DNA from: Hortaea werneckii
Taxonomy: Eukaryota; Ascomycota; Dothideomycetes; Mycosphaerellales; Teratosphaeriaceae
Length of the DNA: 64,000 bases
NCBI GenBank assembly: GCA_037044905.1
Contig: JBAOKB010000079.1
Coordinates: forward strand, 1-64,000
Direction: 5' to 3'
This document shows, piece after piece, positions 1 to 10,925 of the stretch; the stretch's first letter is position 1; every line of letters begins with the position of its first letter. Below the pieces are notes generated by a model. The model ran no database searches, was not told the DNA's origin, and worked only from the letters and a program-made list of their open reading frames with translations. A program made the translations under genes and the position numbers.

Positions 1-252
1 TCAGGTGCCAGGTGACGGGTGAGAAAAGAAAATGTAGTATCTCCAAGCAGTTGATGCAAATGCCAACACGACGCTCTCGAAACCCGTGAACAAGGGTCTG
101 CTGTCCCCAAATTACTCTTCGGGATTGCATGATACAACGCTCAACTTCACGACATTCCCAAACACTGGGGAGACTGCCAAAATGCTCCCCATCGGATTTC
201 ATACTCTCGTCTCTCAGAGAGCGTAGAGATCTTGCATCCTTTTTCATAGCCA
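1..252. other. 3' flank of the CDP-alcohol phosphotransferase gene
   Basis: No gene is supported here. The stretch lies downstream of the minus-strand phosphotransferase stop codon and probably holds its 3' untranslated region. The open frames in it are short and resemble nothing known. Confidence 0.5.
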
Positions 253-1660
253 TTAAGCAGATTTGCCCTTCTCCTGACTGCTCAGCGACCGCTCACGCGC
301 AATTTGTTCAGAAGCCGCCGAGCTCTGTTGCTGTCGTTGGAGCGACCGCCATTTCTCTTCGGGAATCGTGAGGCATTCAATGCCAAGGTAATCGCAAATA
401 GCATTGATGACCAGGAAAGCCCAGCGGAAATACACAACCATGGACAGGAAAAAGTAGCCCCATAGATAGAGGTATTCGCTCCGCGCAGATACGGCTGGCA
501 GACCCAAGTACGGGAGGTTCACAAGCACAGCCCCACCGATGAGTGGGACGATGAGGACAGTCCAGTAAGGGTAGGGTTGTCGAGTCAAGTGAGCCAGAAT
601 GGTCTTCGTAGTCATACGCCCAAAGACGAAGGAAAGTGTCAAGCAGAGCAGGCAAAGATGGTTATCTGCCAATAGTGCCGAATACGGCGAGCCGAGCCAA
701 GCAACCAGCGCACCTGAAAAGACCGCCATGGGCACCCATTCCAAGAAGACAGGAGCGATTGGAAGCCCCTTAGCACGTCTTGCATCGACGACGTTATACA
801 CGCATGACGGCAAGTGGCCAACGAAAAAGGCGACGAGTAGAAGCACAGCCCAAACGTCTTTCACGCTCCACGAGCCCAGCTGTTCGTCGAAGCCAACGAC
901 ATCCGACATTGGCTTGTGCCAGATCTGGGGTCCATAGAATCCCGAGGCGAGCATGATGGCAGAAGCTATCATCAGGCCCTCCGTCGGGCCATTGAAATAG
1001 CCAAGGAACAATGTGTGCGTGTGGTAAGTCTCCCAGGTAGAGAAGAACATTGGCAGGGTCGGGATGAGTGCTGTGAGGGCACCGATTTTCGTGGCGCCCA
1101 AAGCCATGGCAGATGTCTCTAGAAGCGATGCTAGCGTGCAGTTCAGACTGTCGATGCCGTGGTCAAAAAGCTCGCCGAGACCGGAAGAGGTGCCAGTCCG
1201 CCGCGCTTGTTTCCCGTCAATGTTGTCCATGGTGGAGTAGGCCCAGACTCCGAAGGCGTAGCTGTAGTAGACCCAGCTCTGCTCTGGGCCATCCAGGTCC
1301 GGGTCCACGAGCTCCATGAGCCCGACGTTTCCAATGACGAAGAAGAAGCCAAGTAGCGTGACCATGTTTGGGGCGAGCCATAGCGGGAGAAACTCGACAC
1401 ATGCATTCCACTGCTCAACGGTCAGATGTCTATTTTGCATGAGATGTAGCGAGATGAGCTGGCTCGGGTAATGGACTTGTCACCTACGTAGTGTCGGAGG
1501 ATATGATTGGAGACCGGCGACTTGTCAACAGACGAATACTTGTAAGTCTTGAAGTGTTGAAGTGCATCGTCCGAGATACACTCGGCCGCAGCCTTGTCTA
1601 TAAGAGCGTTAGTACGTACCCTAATGAATTCACTTTGAATCGCCTACTTTGTTCCACCAT
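253..1660 (-). CDS. CDP-alcohol phosphotransferase (ethanolamine/choline phosphotransferase, Ept1/Cpt1 type)
   Basis: Transfers phosphoethanolamine or phosphocholine from the CDP-alcohol to diacylglycerol, the last step of the Kennedy pathway, in the ER/Golgi membrane. I read three exons on the minus strand: 1648-1660, 1488-1597 and 253-1410, giving 426 residues. The family signature is complete near residues 100-125: DNIDGKQARR, then G-x3-D-x3-D in GELFDHGIDS. Many hydrophobic segments follow, as expected for this polytopic family. An ATG at 1438-1440 opens a shorter frame, but the family's conserved N-terminus (KYSSVDKSPVSN...HILRHY) lies upstream and joins WNACVEF through a GT..AG intron at 1411-1487. 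The 13-base first exon is inferred from the reading frame, a GTAGGC donor and a TACTAAC branch point. Choline versus ethanolamine preference cannot be read from the sequence. Confidence 0.9.
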
Positions 1661-2291
1661 CACTGCGGCTAAAACTCAGCGCCTTGACTCTCTATTGACG
1701 AAGAGTGACAAGGCAAGGTGCACACGGCAAACGAACGCACAGACAAATCTCTACTCAGCTTGACATAGTAGAGAATACGCGGACAGGAGGCAGGAGCAGG
1801 AACTTGCCAAGGTCTGTAGATCTCAGGAGAGGAAGTCGATGCTGTGTCTTCCTGGAAATTTGTTGGCCATGGTACCTGCATGACATCAAGCCAAGCATTT
1901 CCGCAGTGGGCCTGCAACTTCACTCTTATATACTGAGCGAAGCCTCATTCGTGAAATACATGTTTCGGTGGCAGAGAAGCACGAGTTTTCATCCTTGCAT
2001 AAGAGACGGGACCGAAAGGAATGGAAATGAAGACATGCCATAACATACAGTCTCAACTAAATAAACCGCCCGAATACTCCGTGCTAAACTGCACATGACG
2101 GCAACAGCTCGCCCAAAGCATTCATAGTAACTTTTGGAACCGTCCTCTGCGCCGCCTTTGCACTCTATATGCTTACGTGTTCGCGTGAAGTATGACACCC
2201 AAGCGCCGTGCGACAGCATACCACTCGGCCCAATATGGTGGCCGAGATGTTTCCCATCACCGTGCTTCAGCCCCCGCTATGGTCTATACGC
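1661..2291. other. Intergenic, phosphotransferase promoter and Ssb 3' flank
   Basis: No coding sequence is supported. The right part should contain the Ssb 3' untranslated region and the left part the phosphotransferase promoter. I see no RNA gene or repeat. Confidence 0.45.
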
Positions 2292-4725
2292 TTAGCGGGT
2301 GGACATAGCCTTGGTCACAACGCGCTTGAGCGCGAGCTCCTTCTTCTTCAGGTCCTCTGAGCTGGCATCCTCAATCTCGAGCTGAGCCATGGCGTCAGAC
2401 ATGGCGCTCTCGATCTTCTCCTTCTGGCCCCTCTTGAGCTTCATGCTCATGGTCGGGTCGTTGACGATCTCCTCAACTCTGCTGATGTAGCTCTCCAGCT
2501 GCTGTCTGGACTCGAACTTCTTGCTGAATGCCTCATCCGAGCTCTTGAACTTGGCGGCGTCCTCAACCATCTTCTCGATCTCGCCGCTGCTGAGCTTGCC
2601 GACGGAGTTGGAGATGGTGATGTTGGCGCTACGGCCGGAGGTCTTCTCAGTGGCAGTGACCTTCAGGATACCGTTAACGTCGACTTCGAAGACGACCTCA
2701 AGGACGGCGTCACCGGCCTTCATCGGAGGGATCTATGACAAAGTCAGCGAAGTTCTGTGGTCAGCGGTCGGTGAATGGGATTTACGTACGGGAGCCAGCG
2801 TGAACTCGCCGAGAGAGGTGTTGTCCTCGCAGTTAACACGCTCACCCTGGAACACAGGGAATTGGACTGTCTGCTGGTTATCGGCGACGGTGGTGAAAGT
2901 CCTCTGTGGAAGAAGGATGGTTAGCACGTGAGTCTGACGACATATTGCCCTCGTGTTTTGTAGTTCTCGGTTCGAGGATTTCTGGAGAACTGGTGCAGGG
3001 AGTGCCCTCGTGTCATGAGAACGCGCGCGAAGAGACGAGAATACAAATGACTCCATATTCGCATCTTACGACAGCGGTTCCGAGAAGCACTCCCAGCTAA
3101 CAAAGTCCTGTACGATGGAAGGGGATAACAAACCTTCTTCAGGCAAGGGACAGTGTTGCCACGCGGGACGACAGGACTAGAATAAGTGTCAGCGGCTTTC
3201 TCGTCATGATTTTGGAAAATGGTGCGGCTTACGCGAAGATGTTGCCCTCCATGGCGACACCGAGCGAGAGCGGGCAGACATCGAGCAGGAGCATGTCAGC
3301 GGTCTCGGCAGAGGTGGCCTTGCCGGAGAGGATACCAGCCTGGACAGCAGCGCCGTAGGCGACAGCCTCGTCAGGGTTGATGCTCTTCTCGAGCTTCTTG
3401 CCGTTGAAGAAGTCGGAAAGGAGCTTCTGGATACGGGGGATACGAGTAGAACCACCGACAAGCACGATGTCGTCAACCTTGCTCTTCTCGATCTGGGAGT
3501 CCTTCAGGACCTGCTCAACAGGCTGGATAGTGCCCTGGAAGGCCTTGCTGTTGATCTCCTCGAAACGGGCACGGGTAATGTTGGCGTTGAAGTCCTCGCC
3601 GTCGAAGAGAGAGTCGATTTCGATGGTGGTCTGGGTGCCGTTCGAAAGGGTACGCTTCGCACGCTCGCAAGCAGTTCGCAGACGACGGAGGGCACGGGCA
3701 TCGCCAGTGATGTCTGGAAAAAGTGAGTTAGTCTCTCCGACCTGCACAGCAAGGTAGAAGCCCTGGATGGCCGGCAAAGGAGCACATACCCTTCTTAGTC
3801 TTCTTCTGGAACTCCTTCTTGAAGTGCTCAAGGAGGTTGGTGTCGAAGTCTTGACCACCAAGGTGAGTCTGAGAGTTAAATCAGTACGAATTTCTTTGAG
3901 AAATGCACATGGGCGTAACTTACGTCACCAGCGGTAGCCTTGACGGTGAAAACACCGCCCTGGATGTGGAGGAGGGAAACATCGAAAGTACCACCACCAA
4001 GGTCGTAAATCAGGACGTTGCGCTCCTTGTCGGACTTGCCGGCACCGAGACCGTAGGCAATGGCAGCGGCGGTAGGCTCGTTGATGATACGGAGAACGTT
4101 GAGGCCAGAGATGGCACCAGCGTCCTTGGTAGCTTGTCTCTGGTTGTCGTTGAAGTAAGCTGGGACAGTGATGACAGCCTTCTCGACCTTCTTGCCGAGC
4201 TTGACCTCAGCGACCTCTTTCATCTGTTCAAGAAATTAGCTGGAATTCGGCAAATGCGCCTCTTCCTGGTTCAACCGACCTTGCCGAGAACCATGGCGGA
4301 GATTTCCTGCGGCGAGAAAGTCTTGGTCTCACCGAGGTACTCAACCTGCACCTTCGGCTGGCTGCCCTCGTCGACAACCTTGAAAGGCCACGACTCAATG
4401 TCCTTCTTGACGGTCGGGTCGTCGTATCTCCTTCCGATCAGACGCTTGACATCGAAGACGGTGTTGGCCGGGTTCATGGCAGCCTGGTTCTTGGCCGCCT
4501 CACCGATGAGACGCTCCTCGGAGGTGAAGGAAACGAAGGAGGGGGTGGTGAAGGAACCCTGGTCGTTGGCGACTGTAATGCATGTGTTAGAATCGCCGCA
4601 GTAGTAGAAAGGCTTTGCGCAAAGGCCTTACTGATCTCAACGCCGGCGCCCTCATAGTTGGCAACGCAAGAGTAGGTCGTGCCCAGGTCGATGCCAATGG
4701 CACCGTCGTACACCTCGTCGGCCAT
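2292..4725 (-). CDS. SSB1: Ribosome-associated Hsp70 chaperone Ssb
   Basis: An Hsp70 that binds nascent chains at the ribosome exit tunnel with the RAC co-chaperone. Eight exons (minus strand): 4632-4725, 4280-4572, 3924-4223, 3790-3868, 3233-3713, 3134-3176, 2790-2903 and 2292-2732. All joins keep frame, giving 614 residues, close to yeast Ssb1 at 613. The ATPase domain starts MADEVYDGAIGIDLGTTYSC and shows LGGGTFDVSLL, NEPTAAAIAYGLG and VGGSTRIPRIQKLL. Ssb rather than Ssa identity rests on the N-terminus, the insertion-free linker region and the C-terminal end VVTKAMSTR; there is no EEVD terminus. The 2732/2790 junction restores TLAP-IPPMKAGD. Introns are 52-72 bases except the 230-base intron at 2904-3133, the longest in the gene. 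Confidence 0.95.
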
Positions 4726-5777
4726 CTTGAATATCTGGTGCGGTATTGAGGTGGAGGTAAGGAATGGAGTTGGAGTGTGGAAGGTCGGATCTTCAAGAAA
4801 GCTGACCGCTGTGCGATTTTTCGAATGGAAAAGTTCTTAGCGCCAAAGCTCGGACCAGTTCGAAGTGCCTTTCAACCTTTTGTAGGACCCTTGTGCAACG
4901 CTTATTTTGTTCCGACAACCTCTTCAGTGGCGAGCATAGCCCATTCAACTAATGCGTGTTACAGAAATTTCATTCAGAGATTGTTCAAGTAGAGCGTCAA
5001 CTTATAGGCCTATCTAATTGACGGTTATGGTGTCCGTTGTGGCAACTCAGAGCTGACCGGGCCCAAACCCCTCCTCAACGCCAACTACTGCACCGCTTGA
5101 CTTCGACTAGCATTGATATCATAGTATTTTGCGACGAACACACAGATTAATGCGAGCAACATGAGACACATGGCCTCTCAAGTGTACAGCCAATGACAGA
5201 AGGCCTCTAGTCGTTCATTGCCGAGCCCGAATGTCATGGCGCCGTTCACGCCAGAGGAGCATGTGACGACGAGGATTGCCATTATCTAACGTGAAATCCT
5301 CAGTGCTGGCGAAACCCATCATTGGTACTGTGTTCACAATGATCCTCAATTGGTTCATGAAGTGCGAACAGAACCAAGCCTCAGCACGATTGAGTGTTGT
5401 GCATTGCGAACTGCCTTCAACGCCACCAGTGAAATTTATCCCTACACCTAAGACAGGGTCATGCGCCGTCGGACAATTTCCAATGGACGGGAACTACTAT
5501 CATCGTTTCATGTGACTCTTGCAGACTTGTTGTAACTTGCGCATCTCTGGTAGATGGACTCGTGGAGGAGCCAATGGATAGTGCTTCCAGCGGCTGCAGT
5601 ACCGATGGACGTGTCGAGATTCGGCGTGCGAGTGCGGCTACAGGTAGGAAAATCTATGGTGATTACTTTGGAACTTTATAGTGTTACAGGTGTACTTGGG
5701 GCGACCAGCTGTGACTAAACCAGTCGACTAGTTTTTGGTTCTCAGACGGCCCTGTTGCTCTGAAGACGAAGGCGTCT
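4726..5777. other. Intergenic, Ssb promoter region
   Basis: About 1 kb with no supported gene. The part next to 4725 is the Ssb upstream region. A short open frame at 5276-5515 has no recognisable domain and I treat it as chance. Confidence 0.45.
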
Positions 5778-6731
5778 CTAGCCATGCTCGTCCTCAGTCA
5801 AGCCAGGACAACCATCCATAGTCTCATCTGGATAGCTACATTTGCACCAGAAGCAGTAACGATACTTCTCGCGCAGCTCTTTGATGACCTTCTCAAGCCG
5901 CTCGGCGAAACTCAAAGCTTCATACTCTTCAAATTCAGGATCTTCCTCCTGGTCGTCAAGCTCCTCCACCTCAGTGCCTAGGGCAACCTTGTCTTCAGGC
6001 TCAGCTTCTGTGTCCTCGTAGTCTCGCTTGCTTGGCAGACTCTGCTCGAAATCATAGCGCATTCGTCGCTCGCGTTCTTTCTCCCGGCGCTGCTTGACCA
6101 GTGGTCTCCAGAGGACATTAATGGAGCGAAGTGGCTTGCGATCAACAGGGACCTCAGCGGAAGCCGGAGCCTTTCTATCGTCTGCTTGATTTTCTGACTC
6201 CGTCGCTAGTTCGTTCTTCGTAGCAGTATCACCAGTCTCAAAGGACTCCAGCGTCCTGATTGCGCTCCACCACTGACCCTCGGCTCTGCGCTCTTCGCGC
6301 TCCGTCCGGGTGCGCTCGCGATACTCTTCTTCCGTGACCTTCTGTCTCTTCTGATGGTCTTCGAGTTGCTCAGCGGCTTCGCGGACTTTCCTTTTCTTCT
6401 CGCTGTCCATCCCAATACCACCACGATCATCTTTCATATTGACCTCGATCGGCGTCGTCCGCGCGCCTTCGGCCTTCCCAAGTGCGCCACCCTTGAAACC
6501 CATCTTGGCCATCATCTTCGCGCCTTTGTTCGAAGAGTCAAGCTGGGTGGCTAGAGCCGCATCGCGGGCAGCTTTCTCCTTCTCGGCGAGCTCTTTCTTG
6601 GAAGGCACGCGGCCACGCTCAGCTGCTTCCTTCTTTAAGCGCTGAGTACGCTGGAGCGATGTTTCTTTGCCAGGTTTAGAGGAAGGGTCGTCAAAAGTCA
6701 TGGAAAGGTAGTCATCTTCCTCGTCTGCCAT
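5778..6731 (-). CDS. G-patch and DUF4187 domain protein (GPATCH11-like)
   Basis: Intronless, 317 residues. Residues 1-12 hold the acidic DDYLSMTF start typical of the GPATCH11/CCDC75 family. A G-patch follows at roughly 70-115 (GAKMMAKMGFKGGALGK, with the spaced glycines and the aromatic residue), then a long charged helical region. The end is a DUF4187 domain (LSFAERLEKVIKELREKYRY) with a CxxC-like cluster, CFWCKCSYPDETMDGCPG. G-patch proteins usually activate DEAH helicases in splicing or ribosome assembly; the human member has been linked to kinetochores and nuclear speckles. The partner in this fungus is unknown. The gene is single-exon, and its start is the first ATG and matches the conserved N-terminal motif. 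Confidence 0.85.
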   Translation of the reverse strand: MADEEDDYLSMTFDDPSSKPGKETSLQRTQRLKKEAAERGRVPSKKELAEKEKAARDAALATQLDSSNKGAKMMAKMGFKGGALGKAEGARTTPIEVNMKDDRGGIGMDSEKKRKVREAAEQLEDHQKRQKVTEEEYRERTRTEREERRAEGQWWSAIRTLESFETGDTATKNELATESENQADDRKAPASAEVPVDRKPLRSINVLWRPLVKQRREKERERRMRYDFEQSLPSKRDYEDTEAEPEDKVALGTEVEELDDQEEDPEFEEYEALSFAERLEKVIKELREKYRYCFWCKCSYPDETMDGCPGLTEDEHG

Positions 6732-7346
6732 TTTGGCGTCTGGGTTAATGACCCCGATTGCCTACCTTCTTAGTCTCTTGCGTGTACTGTGATGAGCCTC
6801 TGCCATACAATGAGCCCGAAGCTCCCGAGCTCAGAGAATCTGGCAAGCGTATGCAGGAACAGAGACGCGCTCACCTCCCAGAAGAGGCCCAACGGTCCAC
6901 GGCCCTCCCCGCTGACCGCCAATCCTTATCTGCCGAAATTGGAGATCGCAGTGAATGGGGAAGCAAGTGCCACATCTGCAAGGCGGTCTAGGCCGCGCGC
7001 ACGCTCGAGTCTACTAGTATGATTTCCAGTGTGCATGGCAACGGACTGATACCGCGGGGTAAGGAAACACAGAATCGCTGCTTAACAAAGCGATTGGAAA
7101 TGTACACTTAAGCCGCGTAATTGCCGGCGGGCTGTGATTGGCTGGGCGCCCTCGGAGATCGAGCGGGAAAATGTCCGTTAAATGCTAAGAGGGGCATAGT
7201 GGGGATGGCGGCGCATTGAAAGCTTCATAGGCGCAGATGATGTAGCATGTATTTATTAGAGCTCTGCTTGCACGCCTCCCTTCCTCCTCTTCTTGTCGCT
7301 ACCTTTCTCATCTACCTATCTAATCCCACCCCGTAATACCGTCACC
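6732..7346. other. Divergent promoter region between the G-patch gene and the quinone oxidoreductase
   Basis: No gene is supported. An ATTGG (inverted CCAAT) lies near 7136 in GTGATTGGCTGGGC, and a T/A-rich TATA-like stretch near 7249 precedes a pyrimidine-rich run at 7270-7330, directly upstream of the oxidoreductase start. These are typical fungal promoter features but are weak evidence on their own. Confidence 0.4.
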
Positions 7347-8169
7347 ATGGCCCCAAAGATTGCCATCGTCTTCGTAGGTCTTCCCTTCAGCCATCACAAT
7401 GGCCTCAACGAAAGGCACGCAGACGAGATCATTTGACCGCTAACATCCGCGTCTAGTACTCCACCTGGGGTCACATCAAGACCATTGCCCAGAAGGAGGC
7501 CGAGGGTATCAAGTCTGCCGGCGGTACCTGCGACCTCTACCAGATCCCGGAGACTCTTCCGGAGGAGGTCCTGACCAAGATGCACGCCCCGCCGAAGGAT
7601 AGCAGCATCCCAACCCTCGAGGACCCAGCCACCCTCGAGCAGTACGATGCCTTCCTTCTCGGTATCCCGACCCGTTACGGTAACTTCCCGGCTCAGTGGA
7701 AGGCCTTCTGGGACAAGACTGGTGGCCAGTGGCAGAACGGTGCCTACTGGGGCAAGTGAGTAGCATGATGCATATGACTTGGCGCATGACATAAGGATTC
7801 TAACGTGTGGTTCCAAGGTACGCCGGTGTGTTCGTCTCCACCGCCTCCCAGGGTGGTGGCCAGGAGAGCACCGTCATTGCCGCCATGTCCACCCTCGCCC
7901 ACCACGGCATCATCTACGTGCCGCTGGGCTACAAGACCACCTTCGGTATCCTTGCCGACATGAGCGAGGTCCGTGGTGGTAGCGCCTGGGGCGCCGGTAC
8001 TTTCGCCGTAAGTCTTTCTTCAACCGACATCTCCAATACCAGGTGACTAACTCTTTCCTTCTTCCAGGCCGCCGACGGCTCGCGCCAGCCATCCCAGAAG
8101 GAGCTTGACCTCGCCATCGCCCACGGCAAGCAGTTCTACGAGGCTGTCAACCGTGTCAACTTCGCGTGA
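7347..8169 (+). CDS. NAD(P)H:quinone oxidoreductase, WrbA/Pst2/Alt a 7 flavodoxin-like family
   Basis: A flavodoxin-fold FMN enzyme that reduces quinones by two electrons, protecting against redox cycling; fungal members include yeast Pst2, Rfs1 and Ycp4 and the allergens Alt a 7 and Cla h 7. Four exons: 7347-7373, 7457-7755, 7818-8007 and 8068-8169, giving 205 residues. MAPKIAIVF-YSTWGHIKT is the phosphate-binding loop. GIPTRYGNFPAQWKAFWD, STASQGGGQESTV and PLGYKT are family hallmarks of the FMN and tetramer contacts. The stop is TGA at 8167-8169 followed directly by CTA, a context known to favour readthrough. The frame then stays open for another 72 codons to 8388, ending in a CaaX-like box (see findings). 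The short form matches the length of Alt a 7. Confidence 0.93.
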
Positions 8170-8388
8170 CTAAATGGCGGTGCCGCCGGAAGGCAAGAGC
8201 CTCAGCAGCAACAGAAAGAGCAATCCGCCGCGCCAACAGGAGGTGACTCCGGCGCAGCGAAGCCTGCAGGTGCTGCAGGCGCTGCAGGCGGTAGCCAAGC
8301 ACAGCAGACATCCGACGGCCCTCAGCAAAGAGAAGAAAACGAAAGCAAAGGTCCGTGTGGATTGCCGTTCAAGTGCTCTGTTAGCTAG
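8170..8388 (+). other. Possible readthrough extension of the quinone oxidoreductase ending in a CaaX box
   Basis: In frame with the upstream stop, 72 codons run without a stop to TAG at 8386-8388. The reading is Gln/Ala/Gly-rich and low in complexity for about 55 residues, then charged (REENESKG), and ends PCGLPFKCSVS. The last four residues, C-S-V-S, fit a CaaX farnesylation box, and a second cysteine eight residues before the CaaX cysteine could be palmitoylated. Longer fungal members of this family, such as yeast Ycp4, are membrane-associated and lipid-modified as far as I recall. The extension would turn a soluble enzyme into a membrane-anchored isoform. A second frame is also open here because the repeats are CAG-rich, so openness alone is not proof. 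Confidence 0.5.
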
Positions 8389-9204
8389 ATGAGTTTCATG
8401 ATACCATAAACGCATACATTTTAAATAAACGTACCCGGCAGGGTGTTGTAATTCCTTTCTCATATGAAGCAGTCCCTTTGGCCGACTGAGACACAGCAGC
8501 GTATAATCTTATTTTGGCTTCGAACCAGCTGTATTCGCCCGCGCCTTGCCTCAATGGAGTACGACGAAACAATCAGGCGAATATTAGGGGAGCAAGGAAG
8601 GCACTGATTAACAAAGAAGCATTGACATGAAACTCAGTTTTGAACAAATGAGCTTGTCAGGGTAGAACGTAGGTGGCAGTCATGGAAAGCACGATAGACT
8701 CTACTATCAAGTTTTTGAAGGAGCAACTCAGAACAGTAGACATTCGAGCGTCGCATTCCGCGATAAGTGTCCCCCATTCGCGTAGCAATTCTGCAGATGA
8801 TATTGAGATGAAGAATTGTACACTTTTAATAACAATACCCAGGTACGTCCCCATCAACGCCCACGCTTGAAAATCCCAGCAATGTTAACGGTCTTGCGCC
8901 GCGTAAAAGGTTTGGGGGTATTCCGTCCCAGCCAAAGTCCTCGATCTTTCGTCACCCTTCAGATTATGTCGCGCTTTTCCGGATGTGGCCTTTGTTCACT
9001 TTCAACAACGACTCTGGGGCCGAAGCGAGATATGGCTGCGGTGAGAGAGGGCTGCTGTGACCGTAAGTGTCATCTGCACTCGCTTATCAAGGCTTCTGTA
9101 GCTCTGTCCAGACAGCAGCAGTGAGGCCCCATCACACTAGATCGGCTCGGTCAAGCGCGTCTCTTGGACAGCAGGATTTGACTGTCTCCCCCGAAACACG
9201 CCGC
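8389..9204. other. Intergenic between convergent genes
   Basis: No gene is supported. It contains the 3' regions of the quinone oxidoreductase (+) and RFC2 (-). Small open frames on both strands near 8660-9370 have no recognisable similarity. Confidence 0.45.
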
Positions 9205-10508
9205 TCACTTTTCTCCAAGGATGCTCGCTACCCTCAAACTGAGATCCAGAATCGTCAGATGCTCATCACTACCATCGACCAACCTCTTGTCAACTTCGGA
9301 GAAGATGCCAACAATCCGAGCTTTCTGCCAATCTTGCATGACCTCCTCTCCGATGACGATCTTTTCGTATAGCTGCGTGACGACCGTCGATGCTGACCAG
9401 CCTTCAGCCACCAGGTCTTCCACGCATTTGGACACGCGGGAGTACGCCGTGCCTTGTTTCGAAGGCTGCATGGCCTCGACCAGCCCATCGATCGTCGGTT
9501 CGGGGATGACGCCGGCTATCTCCTCGATCGAGCTGACCGAGACGGGCGGTGATGTAGGGGCTGCGCTATCCACCTCCATAGCTTCTCCGCTCTCCTCATC
9601 CTCGTCGTCCTTGACAGTCTTTGCTCGCTTCCGCTTCTTATCATTCTGACCACTACTTGAAGGGTCCGCTGGCTGCGTGGCCCCTACAAGTCGAGCGGCG
9701 GACTGCAGGAACGTGATGGCTTTTCTGAGATCACCCTCGCTGCACCTTAGAAGCGTATCCACCACTCCATCCTCCAGTTTGACACCCTCTAGCTTAGCAA
9801 TATCCTCAAGCCTCTTCCCCGCATTGGCCTCGTCCAAGCTTTTGAAGCGGAACTTACTACATCGTGAAGCCAATGGGTCGATAATCCTCGTCACGTAGTT
9901 GCAGACTAAACAAAACCGTGTGATCTTGGAGTAGGTCTCCATGGTTCGTCTGAGCGCCGATTGGGCGTCCTGGGTCATACTGTCTGCCTCGTCTAACACG
10001 ACGATCTTGTAGGGCGGGCATGGGTATTTCCTCCTATACTCCTCTCCCGCTGGTCCTGCGGGCGGGTTGCTCAGCTGCATCCTGGCGAAGTCTTTCACTT
10101 TTTCTCGGACAATGGAGATGCCGCGTTCGTCGGACGCGTTCAGCTCGAGGACGCGAGACTTGATCAGGTCCGGACCGTAGAGTTGCTTGGCCAGCGCGAG
10201 GACAGTCGAGGTCTTGCCGGTGCCTGGTGGGCCGTAGAAGAGCATGTGCGGGAGGTTCGCGGACTGGAGGGTTCGACGGAGGACGGTGACGGTGTGGTCT
10301 TGTGCGGTGACATCGTCGAGTGATTTGGGACGGCTGTCACTTGGTAAGTACTGCGCGAGACCTGGGGGATTGGGCTGGTTCCGTACTATTTCTCAACCCA
10401 TGGCTGCAGCCGCGTGACCTCCTCCTTCTGAGCATCTTTCTTCGAAGAGCTGGCTGAGGCTTGTGCCGCCGCTTGTTGTCGGGCGCGAATGTTGAAAAAG
10501 TCGGCCAT
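9205..10508 (-). CDS. RFC2: Replication factor C subunit 2 (clamp loader AAA+ ATPase)
   Basis: A subunit of the heteropentameric clamp loader that opens PCNA and loads it at primer-template junctions. Two exons on the minus strand: 10387-10508 and 9205-10333, with a 53-base intron that restores PWVEK-YRPKSLDDV. The product is 416 residues. The Walker A GPPGTGKT is at residues 75-82, the DEAD-type Walker B is in VVLDEADSMT, and the SRC arginine-finger motif is in PLASRCSKFRF. LELNASDERGISIVREKVK is the RFC box characteristic of the small subunits, and the flanking residues match Rfc2 best. It exceeds the yeast protein (353) mainly through an acidic, lysine-rich insert near residues 270-315 (DDEDEESGEAMEVD). 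A (GGCACA)16 repeat ends 16 bases upstream of the start codon. Confidence 0.95.
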
Positions 10509-10523
10509 GGTCCCGTGTCGTGA

Positions 10524-10619
<96 letters not shown>

Positions 10620-10925
10620 TGGGTGAGATGAGTATGTCAGGCAAGATCACGTATCAACGTCCGGCGTGGGACGTGAAGCGTGCGATTGACGCGTGCTGGC
10701 CCGGGGAGACGCGAGCCATTTCGTCCCAATCGGGTCAATGCAGCCGAGGTCACTCTCCAGCTCCCAGACTGACGAGCGCTCCCGCGTGTTGTTGACGATG
10801 ATCTTGGTGAACATCAGGTCCTACAGCGTTTTCAATCCATGCGCCCACATTGCGCCCGAGAGCTTGGCCATCGTCTCCAATGACCGTCAAAGGATGCTTC
10901 TACGGTCTCCTGCGAGTAACGAGCA
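10509..10925. other. Divergent promoter region, RFC2 and DUF1746 gene
   Basis: 417 bases between two divergent start codons. Apart from the hexanucleotide repeat nothing distinctive is seen; this must hold both promoters. Confidence 0.5.
10525..10620. repeat. Hexanucleotide microsatellite, 16 tandem TGTGCC units
   Basis: Sixteen consecutive TGTGCC units, the last ending in T instead of C, lie between the RFC2 start codon and its upstream region. On the RFC2 strand the unit is GGCACA. It lies in the expected 5' untranslated or core-promoter region. Confidence 0.97.

Noticed and set aside
8136..8200. Intron spanning the TGA of the quinone oxidoreductase
   Set aside because: Candidate GT..AG pairs are only about 38-40 bases apart and lead out of the frame that ends in the CaaX box.
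10393..10650. Possible upstream ORF with a Thr-Gly repeat overlapping the RFC2 start
   Set aside because: The frame has no ATG (it opens with GTG), so it is not a convincing upstream ORF.
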